This document shows positions 37,876 to 47,734 of a stretch of 64,000 bases of DNA, one piece after another. This stretch comes from an uncultured Sulfitobacter sp. (GTDB lineage: Bacteria; Pseudomonadota; Alphaproteobacteria; Rhodobacterales; Rhodobacteraceae): the NCBI GenBank assembly GCA_938003685.1, contig CALKXT010000041.1, positions 1 through 64,000 on the forward strand, written 5' to 3'. Position 1 is the stretch's first letter. Every line of letters starts with the position of its first letter. Position numbers and translations under genes: made by a program. The notes beneath the pieces were generated by a model. That model did no database searches, had not been told where the DNA came from, and saw nothing but the letters and a program-made list of their open reading frames with translations.

Positions 37876-40430
37876 TGGACCGGAGGACATTCCTTAAATG
37901 GGGGCTTGCTGCGCCCATCATACTTAGCCCTTTGCAAGGGGGGGCTAATACGCAGGCCCCGCAAAATACCATTGTCGTTTTAGACGACGTTGGGCCTGAT
38001 ACAGACGCTGAAGGTTTGGCAATCGTGCTAAATGCTTTTGCAAAGCAAGGTTTGCCTGTGTCTTGTTTGGTTGAGGCCAATGAACAACGTCGTTTGACCG
38101 CTGAGCATCCAGTGTCTCAATTACTGCGCGCTCAACGCAAAAAACTACCCGGCCTGTTTGAAGTTCTGCCTGTTGTGCCTGACTTGGGCTTGCTCACCCC
38201 ATACTTTCAGGCGCGCGCGGTTTATCAGGCGCAAATTGATTTATTCACGAGCGTTTGGGGTGATGACATTGCGGATATGGGTACGTTCAATCCACAATCC
38301 ATCGGCTGTGATTTTGTCGAACGCCCATTGGCACCATCGGGCGTGCGGGCCAGTGGTATCCGCAATGTGCTGATGCGCCCGAGCGCAACAACGCCAGTTC
38401 GTCCCGAAGCTTGGGATGACGGTGTGTTGCGTATGATTGGTGGTAAAAGGGTGCAATTAAGTACCTATAAAGCAGCTACTTCAGGCTCGACCGCGCCGCG
38501 CGTTGAGCGTGTTTTTTATGTGTCCGCATCAGAAATTTCTCAAACGGCACTGGCCCGATTAGATGTTGCCGCTTCGCAATTCGCCGCAGGTATTCAGGTG
38601 CAAGATGGGGCTAACTGGTCAAGCCCAATCCTAGCCTCTGACATTCAATTTCGCGATGCCTATGGGTATCGGCGTAATATGGGCCTGCATTTCTTTTTGG
38701 ACGAAAATGCCAACGACGATGATCGCGCAACCTTGGCTGATTTTCGTCTTGATCTAATCAAGGCAGGTGTTCCCTCAAGCTTTGGTGCGCCTGTGGGGCC
38801 GACTGCCAAGGCCACAACAGGAACCGGGTATTGGGTCGACGTTCAAGGGATGACTGGTGCGGATTCACCGCTGCGTCCGCTTGAGGTTTTTGGGGAAGGC
38901 ACGCAATTGACTTCGGCCACATCACCCACGCCGGGTGCCTATGGCATGGGTGTTCAACTCAGTGATTTGAATGACCTTGGCAATGCCGGGATCGATCTTA
39001 ATAACAATATACATGTTCCTACTTTCCACGTGGATGATGCCGCTAGCGTGGTGCGGTTGGCTGAGGGCGCATTTGGCACCGATGATTTTGTTGTTTTGGT
39101 CACTGCATCTGCGCTGGGCAGTCGCTCGCAACGGTCCTTGATGAAAGATGCGCTGCTTGGCCTTGCTGATGACGGCATTACCAGTTCAAAGACCTTGCCA
39201 AATTATGTGCGCAGTATCGTGCCAACAGGTGCCTACATCTCGCATTTCCGGCGCACAGTTGCATATGAGATGGCAAGCCAGCCAAACCGTGGGGCGCCAG
39301 ATGCACAAGCGATTGAGCGTTATATGGAAGACGCCAAAATTGCATGGGGCTATTTTCAGCGGTGGACCGACAAAAAGACAGGCCTGTGTCCCGCAACGGT
39401 AAATTTTTCACCCGGCAACGAAGAGCTGCATAAAGCGGTTACAATGTGGGATGTAGGCAGTCACATAAATGCACTGATTGCGGCCTATGATCTGAAGCTG
39501 GTGACAAAGACGCAATTTCAGCGCGCTGTAAAAAAGATTTTGCCCAACATCGCCGGGCGTCGGTCCCAAGGGCGATTGTTACCACAGGGTTGGATTGCGA
39601 CGGATCGTATCAAATGGGGGACCAAAGACTTTGACGGCTGTGATGCAGGTCGGTTGATGGCGGCACTTTATAATCTTGATAGCCACCCAGCAGCACAGGA
39701 CAAAGCCGCCAAGATTGTCGCGGCATGGGACCTGCGTGATGTTGTGATTGATGGGGTTATCTATTCGGTGCAGCAAGGCGAATTGGAAACCACATTTAGA
39801 TCTCATTGTTCACATTACGCAGCTTGGGCGTTTCGCACATGGGGGATTGAGGTGCGTTCCCCCTATGAGGTCTTTGACGGTGTCAGCAATGCAGATGGCA
39901 AAATGGCGGTGCTTGAGGTTGGCGGTCATATTGGGCCGATGGGGGCAGAACCATTGCTGCTTGAGGCTATCGAACTGGGCATGTCAGCGGAATCTGCGTA
40001 CCTCGCGGATGTGTTATTCGCAGCGCAGTTGGAAGAGTACGATGACACAGGTCGTTTAACCTGCGTTTCTGAAGGGCCTATTGATCGCGCGCCATGGTTT
40101 ACCTATCAGGGCATCCAATTTGACGCACCGGGCCGGGTATGGGCGACGGATACCGTTGCTGGATTGGACGAACACCGCTCTCCTGAATTCCGGGAAAAGA
40201 ATGCGGTGATCAGTTCCAAAGGGGCTTACCTTTGGGCGGCATACAAGGATCACAGCTATTGCGACATGTTGGTTGAGTATGTGCGCGAAAAGGCTCGTTC
40301 ATCTAACGGATTTTCATCAAGTATTTATCAATCGACGGGCAAGGCGACGTCGACCTACGCGGACATCAATACCAACGCGATCATCTTGCAATCCATTGCC
40401 CAGATCATGAAGAATGCGGGTGGTGCATAA
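37872..40430 (+). CDS. Tat-signal exported polysaccharide-associated protein with DUF3131-like C-terminal domain
   Basis: N-terminal DRRTFLKWGLAAPIILSPL twin-arginine signal. C-terminal TGLCPATVNF...MWDVGSHINALIAAYDLKLVTKTQFQ...FDGCDAGRLMAALYNLD. Overlaps the upstream GT2 fusion gene. Confidence 0.65.
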   Translation: MMDRRTFLKWGLAAPIILSPLQGGANTQAPQNTIVVLDDVGPDTDAEGLAIVLNAFAKQGLPVSCLVEANEQRRLTAEHPVSQLLRAQRKKLPGLFEVLPVVPDLGLLTPYFQARAVYQAQIDLFTSVWGDDIADMGTFNPQSIGCDFVERPLAPSGVRASGIRNVLMRPSATTPVRPEAWDDGVLRMIGGKRVQLSTYKAATSGSTAPRVERVFYVSASEISQTALARLDVAASQFAAGIQVQDGANWSSPILASDIQFRDAYGYRRNMGLHFFLDENANDDDRATLADFRLDLIKAGVPSSFGAPVGPTAKATTGTGYWVDVQGMTGADSPLRPLEVFGEGTQLTSATSPTPGAYGMGVQLSDLNDLGNAGIDLNNNIHVPTFHVDDAASVVRLAEGAFGTDDFVVLVTASALGSRSQRSLMKDALLGLADDGITSSKTLPNYVRSIVPTGAYISHFRRTVAYEMASQPNRGAPDAQAIERYMEDAKIAWGYFQRWTDKKTGLCPATVNFSPGNEELHKAVTMWDVGSHINALIAAYDLKLVTKTQFQRAVKKILPNIAGRRSQGRLLPQGWIATDRIKWGTKDFDGCDAGRLMAALYNLDSHPAAQDKAAKIVAAWDLRDVVIDGVIYSVQQGELETTFRSHCSHYAAWAFRTWGIEVRSPYEVFDGVSNADGKMAVLEVGGHIGPMGAEPLLLEAIELGMSAESAYLADVLFAAQLEEYDDTGRLTCVSEGPIDRAPWFTYQGIQFDAPGRVWATDTVAGLDEHRSPEFREKNAVISSKGAYLWAAYKDHSYCDMLVEYVREKARSSNGFSSSIYQSTGKATSTYADINTNAIILQSIAQIMKNAGGA

Positions 40431-40502
40431 GGCCATGATGTGGATGCGTAAGCAGTATTTGTACCTGCACGCAGCATTGGCTATTGATACCCAAAAGGGG
40501 AT

Positions 40503-41246
40503 TTGGCAGTGGCAGTGAAACGCGCGATTGTATTTATGGTATGGGGCGATAAATACGTGTCCCACGTCGCTGATTGTGTACGCGAAAGCCAACTGCCTGA
40601 TGTCCCAGTCTACTTGCTGACGGATGCAGAGTCAGACACGTCATGCTTGCAATCGCATGTGCAAGTGATCCGCTGTGATATTCGCTATGCTGGCAAACTC
40701 GCCAAGCTTGAATTGATGCGAAACCTGCCGCAAGACCTTGAGATTGTGCTATTTTTAGATGTCGATACGCGGGTGTTGGGTGATATTTCAATCGGGTTTG
40801 AAAAGGCGCAGAGATACGGTATCGCCATGGCTCCGGCTCCGCATTATTCGCTCGAACATTTCCGCGACTTTGGTCAAGTGATGGATCGCGAAGGTGTGCC
40901 GCGTCAGGGTCAACTGCTATATAATTCTGGGGTGCTGTTTTTCGATGCGCAATCCGAAACGATCCGCGAAGTCTTCCGACTTGCTTGTGAGATTGCGGAA
41001 AGGGACGAAACTACGCCGTGGGGTGATCAAACCTATATCACGCTTGCGATGGAAATTTTGGATGTGAACCCATACACATTGTCACCCAGCTTTAATCATC
41101 GTGGCTTTGGTGAAATGGTTAGTGGGTCAGTTCGTATTTGGCATTCATACAACCCTGTGCCAACGGATGCTGGAGACCTCGAATATGGCTATCTGCATCG
41201 GCATGAAAATGGTGCCTTTGTCCGCGCTCTTAAAGTGCCAAAATAG
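40503..41246 (+). CDS. Putative nucleotide-diphospho-sugar transferase (GT8-like)
   Basis: IVFLDVDTRVLGDIS, LYNSGVLFFDA and WGDQTYITLAMEI are glycogenin/GT8-type patterns. Confidence 0.6.
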   Translation: MAVAVKRAIVFMVWGDKYVSHVADCVRESQLPDVPVYLLTDAESDTSCLQSHVQVIRCDIRYAGKLAKLELMRNLPQDLEIVLFLDVDTRVLGDISIGFEKAQRYGIAMAPAPHYSLEHFRDFGQVMDREGVPRQGQLLYNSGVLFFDAQSETIREVFRLACEIAERDETTPWGDQTYITLAMEILDVNPYTLSPSFNHRGFGEMVSGSVRIWHSYNPVPTDAGDLEYGYLHRHENGAFVRALKVPK

Positions 41247-42113
41247 ATGTCTAAAATCACTTCTCTGAAGGGGCTCGAAGCGATCAAGCGATTGGTGATC
41301 GTCGTGGGGTGCCAACGCTCTGGGACCACTTTGTTGGGCCAAGTGATTGGCGCTCAGCCTGGATGTGTTTTGATCGATGAGTTCGAAGGCTTGTATCCGT
41401 GGTTTCACGCTGTCGCGGATCAAATGCCTGATGCGCAAATGCTGACAGCCAAGCTGATTGCGCAGGCACGTGAGAAGTACGGTGATTTTGCGCGACGTTT
41501 TGTTGAGCATGGGGCTGGTTTGGACGCGGCAGTCGAGACTCTGGTGCTCAAAGCCCCGAACCTGACCTTTGAAGCTGCAAAGGTTGCTGGCCTTGGTTTG
41601 CCCGTCTATGTGATCTACCCGGTGCGCGATCCACGCGCAGTGGTTGCCTCAATGTTGCGGTTGAAGAATATCAACTTTGTCGAAAATCAGCGCCGGTTTT
41701 TGCAAGGGCATCCAAAGCTCATCACGGACTATCAATCGGCGTTTGGTGTGATTGATGATGACACTTCGCCGCTTTGGAAACGTGCCGCAAAAGTATGGAT
41801 GATTAAATCGGATCTGGCGCAAATCTTTGTGGATCAAGCGCTGCCGTTGCTGCAATTCACCTATGAGGATTTTGTTGCGGCTCCTTTTGAATGGACTGAC
41901 AAGATCAGGACGTACTGCAATCTGAATGGCGCAGGAGCTGCCTGCGCGCACCAAGGTGTATATATAGGCAAGGGTCCAGGTGGCACAGATCGACAGCGCC
42001 CCGTTGATGCGATATCTTTGCGCCATTGGCAGCAAGATTTAAGTGCCGATTTGGCTGCAAATATTTTGGCAGCTTCACAACCCGTGGCAACGAGGTTTGG
42101 CTATGATGGATAA
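41247..42113 (+). CDS. Sulfotransferase family protein
   Basis: 5'-PSB loop VVGCQRSGTTLLGQVI; VYVIYPVRDPRAVVASM (3'-PB). Confidence 0.85.
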   Translation: MSKITSLKGLEAIKRLVIVVGCQRSGTTLLGQVIGAQPGCVLIDEFEGLYPWFHAVADQMPDAQMLTAKLIAQAREKYGDFARRFVEHGAGLDAAVETLVLKAPNLTFEAAKVAGLGLPVYVIYPVRDPRAVVASMLRLKNINFVENQRRFLQGHPKLITDYQSAFGVIDDDTSPLWKRAAKVWMIKSDLAQIFVDQALPLLQFTYEDFVAAPFEWTDKIRTYCNLNGAGAACAHQGVYIGKGPGGTDRQRPVDAISLRHWQQDLSADLAANILAASQPVATRFGYDG

Positions 42114-42927
42114 TACAGGACTTTGGTCTGCAGGAGATGCTGGGCAATCGTCACCGATCATTTTGCTGGGCAGAGGTGGCGGTGGTACACGTTTATTGTC
42201 AGAATTTGTGACGTCGCTGGACGTGTTCATGGGTAATGAATTGAACGTCAGTTTCGACTCCGTTGAGTGGGTCAAAACGATCTACGACCTTTCGATATCA
42301 CACTGGAGTGAAGGGCAAGCAGATGACGCAGCGGTAATCGAGCATTTGCGCGCCACTGCTGCGCAGGTTCTAAATGCAGGTGGCAAGGCTAAGTCAGATG
42401 CTTGGGGGTGGAAGTTACCAGAAACCACGCTCATTGCGCCGCTGATTTGTCGTGCGTTCCCGAATGCGAGCATTATCCACCTTGTTCGTCATCCTGTTAC
42501 GACCTGTTGCCGGCGCAGCCATATGACATCGCGCCCGGGCACACCGATGGGGATGGCCGCATTGTCGGCTGCGTACCGCTATATAGGTCGTGATGTTGAA
42601 AGCATTGCAAACGATCCAACCCACATCCGCAACGCGGCCAGTTGGGCATTTCAGGTCGACATTGTGCTCAAGACATTTGCTAAAGCTAAATTGAAGTCGT
42701 TGCCGCTGACTGTCACATATGAAGGTATATGTTCACATTCGGTGCAAACAGCGCAGAAGATTTCTGATTATCTGGGGTTAAATACGCCCGCGCAAACCAA
42801 CCCATTTTCTGTGGATGCAAACCGTACTTGTGCTGTTGCCATAGACGGTGATGAAGCAGCAGAGGTTTGGGAAATTTGCCAATCTGAGGCCATGCAATTG
42901 GGCTATGAACAAGCGGTCATCACTTGA
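42103..42927 (+). CDS. Sulfotransferase family protein
   Basis: IILLGRGGGGTRLLSEFV PAPS loop; SIIHLVRHPVTTCCRRSH; start ATG at 42103 overlaps the previous gene. Confidence 0.8.
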   Translation: MMDNTGLWSAGDAGQSSPIILLGRGGGGTRLLSEFVTSLDVFMGNELNVSFDSVEWVKTIYDLSISHWSEGQADDAAVIEHLRATAAQVLNAGGKAKSDAWGWKLPETTLIAPLICRAFPNASIIHLVRHPVTTCCRRSHMTSRPGTPMGMAALSAAYRYIGRDVESIANDPTHIRNAASWAFQVDIVLKTFAKAKLKSLPLTVTYEGICSHSVQTAQKISDYLGLNTPAQTNPFSVDANRTCAVAIDGDEAAEVWEICQSEAMQLGYEQAVIT

Positions 42928-43928
42928 GCCGGATTGTTCTACATGTTGGCGCACCCAAAACGGGTTCCACTTATATTCAGCGGATGATGCAATCGGCACC
43001 TGAATGCATCCGAAAGCAGGGGGTGTATTACCCTGTATTGCCACAGGTTGCTCAAATAGCTGGCAATGCCAAACTACTGGCAAGTAGTATGTTGGGGCAC
43101 GTCACACCCAGTTTCAGACGCGCCTTTCCAGATATTGATCCGATGGCATTGGATCCGGCAGAAATTATGCATGATCTGCTAAAGGGATGGAGGCCAGAGG
43201 TCGAAACGCTGGTGCTGTCCGCGGAAACCATCATGCCGGGTCATGCAGAGAGATTGCGTGCGATGTTACCTAATGACGCCGATATCAAGATCGTGATGTT
43301 CGTGCGACGCCAAGACCTTTGGTTTGAATCTTATTTCAATCAGTTGACCAAGACCGGCAACATCAAATCCAATATGCAGCACTTTATCGATGACGTGATG
43401 CGAAACGAAGTTGGTCGCTATTGCACGCCTGATTGGTTCGCCCAATGGCAGCAGTGGGTGGATGTGTTTGGTTCTTGCAATGTGGTGTTTTTTGACACGG
43501 TCAGACAAGATATTTTTAGTGCATTCCTAAACACGGCAGGCCTGCCAAAGTTAGAAGGTCTGCCAGCGCTCGGGGCACAACAGGTGTCCATGACCAGCCA
43601 CCATCTGGCATATTTGTTAGATATCATGCGGGATCGATCTGGCGCAGACTATGAAAAAGCACGCGCTGTGTGTTTGCGTGTCCCATCTCGTGACGCGCCA
43701 AAGTTGTCGTTTTTGAGTCCGGCGCAACGCAGGGTTATTCGGGGTACATTTGAACGCTCAAATCAGCAATTGATTGGCGTTTTAGGAGTTTCGTCTGTTG
43801 ATGCTCAAATGACTATGTCCGATACTGATGATGATTTTATGACGCTGGAAGCCGTATGGAACACACCAAATTTTGAGTGTTTCAAAGCAGCGTGTGACCT
43901 TGAATTGACCATTGGAACGACACATTGA
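42924..43928 (+). CDS. Sulfotransferase-like protein
   Basis: IVLHVGAPKTGSTYIQRMM PAPS-binding loop; KIVMFVRRQDLWFESYFNQLTK. Confidence 0.78.
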   Translation: MSRIVLHVGAPKTGSTYIQRMMQSAPECIRKQGVYYPVLPQVAQIAGNAKLLASSMLGHVTPSFRRAFPDIDPMALDPAEIMHDLLKGWRPEVETLVLSAETIMPGHAERLRAMLPNDADIKIVMFVRRQDLWFESYFNQLTKTGNIKSNMQHFIDDVMRNEVGRYCTPDWFAQWQQWVDVFGSCNVVFFDTVRQDIFSAFLNTAGLPKLEGLPALGAQQVSMTSHHLAYLLDIMRDRSGADYEKARAVCLRVPSRDAPKLSFLSPAQRRVIRGTFERSNQQLIGVLGVSSVDAQMTMSDTDDDFMTLEAVWNTPNFECFKAACDLELTIGTTH

Positions 43929-44584
43929 TTTTTGTCTCTCGAAAACTGATATATTTGCATGTCCAGAAAACCGGCGGTAATTCCGTAACCAAAACACTGC
44001 TGCCTTATTCTGACGATAAAATGACGTTGAATAGGTATCAGGATGCGATAAATCGGTTCGGTATCAAAGGTATCTCGCCGCGAAAACACGCAAAACTACC
44101 GGAGTACAAAGAGATTTTGGGAGCCGATTTTGACGATTACAAAGTTGCCCTGACAATACGTGATCCTCTTGCACGGGCTGTATCCCTGTATTTCTCTCCG
44201 CATAAATGGATGGTCGTGGAAGACGAAGAATGGCAATATCAAAAGCCATATTGGGACATCACCCGCTTTGAAAAGCTAGTGACGCACATGTATTCGCTCG
44301 AAGAATTTTTGACGGTAGACGGGCAAATCAGGATGCCCGATCATGTGATGCGGTTTCGAAATTTGCAGCAGAATTTTGCTGATCTTTGTATGGAATATAA
44401 CTTTCCGATGCAGGATTTCGAGCTGCCTGTCGCAAACGTGTCTGCTGCGTCTCACGCTTTGCGAAAGCACGCCTTGTTAGACCCGCGCACCAAGTCTCTT
44501 GTCGATCAGCGGTTTGCGAATGACTACGCGTTGATTTCAAAGTTTCATTTAAAATTTGCTTGGGGTTTGGCGGAGGCTGGTTGA
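43925..44584 (+). CDS. Sulfotransferase family 2-like protein
   Basis: KLIYLHVQKTGGNSVTKTLL loop; TIRDPLARAVSLYFS. Confidence 0.8.
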   Translation: MIFVSRKLIYLHVQKTGGNSVTKTLLPYSDDKMTLNRYQDAINRFGIKGISPRKHAKLPEYKEILGADFDDYKVALTIRDPLARAVSLYFSPHKWMVVEDEEWQYQKPYWDITRFEKLVTHMYSLEEFLTVDGQIRMPDHVMRFRNLQQNFADLCMEYNFPMQDFELPVANVSAASHALRKHALLDPRTKSLVDQRFANDYALISKFHLKFAWGLAEAG

Positions 44585-44617
44585 ACTGTAAGCTGTAATA
44601 GATATGGACCGCATAAT

Positions 44618-45529
44618 ATGACTGATCAGCCGAACAAAGCCCCGCGTCTTTCGATCGTTGTGATCCTGCACAATATGCGCCGTGAGGCACCGCGTACCAT
44701 ATACTCGCTATCTTCTGAGTATCAGCAGGGCGTGGATGCAGATGACTATGAATTGATCGTTGTAGAAAATGGTTCTTCCTTGCCGTTAACACCAGACGAA
44801 ATTGCGAATTTTCCGGCAAATGCGTCTTATCATTTCTATGACACGCAATCTGTAAGCCCGGTTGGTGCAATCCAGTTTGGAATGTCGCAGGCCCAAGGCG
44901 AATTTGTGGCACTCATCGTCGATGGCGCACGTATGGTCACGCCGGGAAAAATTGCTAAGACGCTGGGTGCTTTAGAGGGTCTTAAGGAACCATTTATCTG
45001 CTCGCTTGCATGGCATCTAGGTCCTGATGAACAACGATTTTCAATGCAGAATGGTTATGATCGTACCGAAGAGGGGCGACTGTTGGCGTCCATCAATTGG
45101 AAGCAAAACGGCTATCGATTGTTTGAAATTTCGACGCTTGCACCATCGTCACGACATTGGTTCAAAGGTGGAATGCCATCGGAATGTAGCTTTTTCGCGA
45201 TGCGTAAGTCGACCTATGATGCGATGGGGGGCTACGATATTCGCTTTGTCTCACCCGGTGGTGGGTTAATGAACCATGATTTTGTGAACCGTTTGTGGGA
45301 CGTGCCGGGTATCACTCCTGTTGTGCTGTTGGGGGAAGGCAGTTTTCATCAAATGCACGGCGGTGTCGCGACAAATTCCACCGCAAAAGTGCACCCCTTT
45401 CAAATTTTCAAAGAAGAATACGAAGCGATACATCAGCGCGACTATATGGTCGCCCCCTCACCGATGCCGTTCTTTTATGGTGAATACCCCGTCAACGCAG
45501 CACAGTTCATTTCTGAACACCAAAAGTAG
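44618..45529 (+). CDS. Family 2 glycosyltransferase
   Basis: LSIVVILHNMRREAPRTIYSLS...LIVVENGSS...SQAQGEFVALIVDGARM. Confidence 0.8.
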   Translation: MTDQPNKAPRLSIVVILHNMRREAPRTIYSLSSEYQQGVDADDYELIVVENGSSLPLTPDEIANFPANASYHFYDTQSVSPVGAIQFGMSQAQGEFVALIVDGARMVTPGKIAKTLGALEGLKEPFICSLAWHLGPDEQRFSMQNGYDRTEEGRLLASINWKQNGYRLFEISTLAPSSRHWFKGGMPSECSFFAMRKSTYDAMGGYDIRFVSPGGGLMNHDFVNRLWDVPGITPVVLLGEGSFHQMHGGVATNSTAKVHPFQIFKEEYEAIHQRDYMVAPSPMPFFYGEYPVNAAQFISEHQK

Positions 45530-45692
45530 CCAGCAAAGCTGATTGTTGGGAACGAAATTGCCATGTCCTGCGCTTGTTTGATAACTACCTCAGGTGGCAT
45601 CAGTTGCACGTATTGAAGCGAAAGGCGCCAATATTTTTGTAAATAAACTGCGGAACAATGCAGGTTGAAATACAATGGATATGCCTTGAAAT

Positions 45693-45751
45693 CATGCTCC
45701 GATGCCTCCCCGACATCGAAGCATGACGCCCCGCAAACGTATTCTGCGGGG
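45693..45751. terminator. Two tandem hairpins between convergent genes (candidate bidirectional terminator or structured RNA)
   Basis: CATGCTCCGATG-N9-CATCGAAGCATG (12-bp arms, one G-U) at 45693-45725, then CCCCGCA-N9-TGCGGGG at 45729-45751. No clear T-run. Confidence 0.4.
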
Positions 45752-45797
45752 ACTATCCGGCGTGGGGGACCAACGCCGAATTTGTGAGGTGCAGTAC

Positions 45798-46910
45798 TTA
45801 TGCCGCTTTGGGTTTCAATGCGCCGACAGTCACATCTAATGTCTGCTCAGACCCTTTACGCAGAACCGTTATCTTGGCTGTCGCATCTGGGGTGGTTGTT
45901 GCAACGGCGCGGGTTAGATCGCGTAATTCGCTGATCTCAGTACCGTTGAACGACATGATGATATCGCCTTTTTGCAAACCTGCTTTGGCCGCTGGGCTGT
46001 CACTTGATACGGCCTCAATCACGGCCCCTTTTGGCGCATCGTAGCCCAATACATCGGCCACTTCTTTGGTCATGGGCCGAATGTTTACGCCCAGCCAGCC
46101 ACGAGCGATCAAACCATCGTCAGCCAGATCTGCAACAACTGTCTGGACCAGATTTGAAGGCACGGCAAAGCCGATCCCAACCGAACCACCTCCGGGTGAG
46201 ATGATTGCGGTATTCACGCCAATGACGTCACCGTCATTGTTAAAGAGCGGGCCACCTGAATTGCCACGATTGATTGCAGCGTCAGTCTGGATGTAATCGT
46301 CAAGCGGCCCAGAATTGATATTACGCGAGAGGGCCGAGATGATGCCGGATGTCACCGTACCGCCAAGGCCAAAAGGGTTGCCAACCGCGACGACCTCATC
46401 ACCAACGCGCAAGACGTCCGAGGTGCCGAACTCTACGGTGGGTAGGTCAACGTTCGCTTCAACCTTTAACAGCGCGATGTCCGTCATTGGGTCGCTGCCG
46501 ATCACGACGGCATCAAAGCTGCGCCCGTCCGCCATTTTTACGGTCACTTCCTCAGCGCCATCGACAACGTGGTGGTTGGTTACAATTTGCCCATCATTGG
46601 AAATGATGAATCCAGAGCCTAACCCCTGACGCTGCTCTGGCGCGCCGTTTTGATTTGGCATCATGTCCTCAAACCGTTTGCGCAATTCCTCTGGCATGTT
46701 TTGTGGCAAGGCCGTGCCGGCGTTCTGCGCCTTGGCTGTGACTTCGATAAAGACAACGGCGGGCGATACAGCTTCTACCAGATCGGCGTAACCTCCGGTA
46801 GGCACAGCAAAGGCAGCGGTGGGTGAAAGCGTTAGCGCGGTAGTTGCAACAAGCGCGGTACTTAGGGCCAGTGCTGCGAAACGGGGTGATTTGATTTCAA
46901 AGGGTTTCAT
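45798..46910 (-). CDS. Do/DegP-family periplasmic serine protease
   Basis: VTNHHVV, DIALLKV and GNSGGPLF catalytic motifs, one PDZ domain (KAGLQKGDIIMSFNG), N-terminal signal sequence. Confidence 0.93.
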   Translation of the reverse strand: MKPFEIKSPRFAALALSTALVATTALTLSPTAAFAVPTGGYADLVEAVSPAVVFIEVTAKAQNAGTALPQNMPEELRKRFEDMMPNQNGAPEQRQGLGSGFIISNDGQIVTNHHVVDGAEEVTVKMADGRSFDAVVIGSDPMTDIALLKVEANVDLPTVEFGTSDVLRVGDEVVAVGNPFGLGGTVTSGIISALSRNINSGPLDDYIQTDAAINRGNSGGPLFNNDGDVIGVNTAIISPGGGSVGIGFAVPSNLVQTVVADLADDGLIARGWLGVNIRPMTKEVADVLGYDAPKGAVIEAVSSDSPAAKAGLQKGDIIMSFNGTEISELRDLTRAVATTTPDATAKITVLRKGSEQTLDVTVGALKPKAA

Positions 46911-47062
46911 GTAGGATGCTCCTCGCATTCTGGTGTTACCCTCTCGACATGGTCCCTTAGGCTTACAGAGCGTTTTGATCAGCTATACAAATTTGTAAGA
47001 TTGCCCCGCTTTGCAAAAGTTATGGCTATATAGGGCGCAGAGGAATTCAGGACCGTAACCAG

Positions 47063-47734
47063 ATGAAACTTCTTGTTGTTGAAGATGATGCAACCACTGG
47101 GGCGTATATTTCACGCGGCCTGCGAGAAGAGGGGCATGTGGTAGATTTGGTCACAGATGGCCGCGCGGGACTGATCGCGGCCACAGGTGGCGTGCATGAC
47201 GTATTGATCCTTGATCGGATGTTACCCGAGGTGGATGGGTTGACGCTGCTCAAGACTCTGCGTGGTGCAGGTAATCGCGTGCCTGTGTTGTTGCTGACCG
47301 CGATGGGGGATGTAGATGATCGGATTGCGGGGTTGAATGCGGGTGCAGATGATTATCTGGTCAAGCCCTTTGCCTTTGGTGAATTATCTGCACGGGTGGC
47401 CGCATTGGCGCGCCGGCCACAAGCGTTGGATCAGGAAACAATCCTGCGTGCCGGTGATCTGGAAATGAACTTGATCACCCGAAAGGTGATGCGTGCAGGG
47501 GCAGGCATCGATCTGTTGCCGCGCGAATTTACACTGTTGGAACATTTGCTACGCCGCAAAGGTCGGGTGCAAACACGCACCATGTTGCTAGAGGCGGTGT
47601 GGGACCTTAGTTTTGATCCGATGACCAATGTGGTGGAAACGCACGTCAGTCGCTTGCGGGCCAAAGTAGATAGACCCTTTGACCGCGAGCTGATTCAAAC
47701 GGTGCGCGGCGCAGGATACCGGATCGAAGGATGA
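47063..47734 (+). CDS. OmpR-family response regulator
   Basis: LLVVEDDATTGAYI, LILDRMLPEVDG, GADDYLVKPFAFGEL, winged helix VVETHVSRLRAKVDRPF. Confidence 0.93.
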   Translation: MKLLVVEDDATTGAYISRGLREEGHVVDLVTDGRAGLIAATGGVHDVLILDRMLPEVDGLTLLKTLRGAGNRVPVLLLTAMGDVDDRIAGLNAGADDYLVKPFAFGELSARVAALARRPQALDQETILRAGDLEMNLITRKVMRAGAGIDLLPREFTLLEHLLRRKGRVQTRTMLLEAVWDLSFDPMTNVVETHVSRLRAKVDRPFDRELIQTVRGAGYRIEG

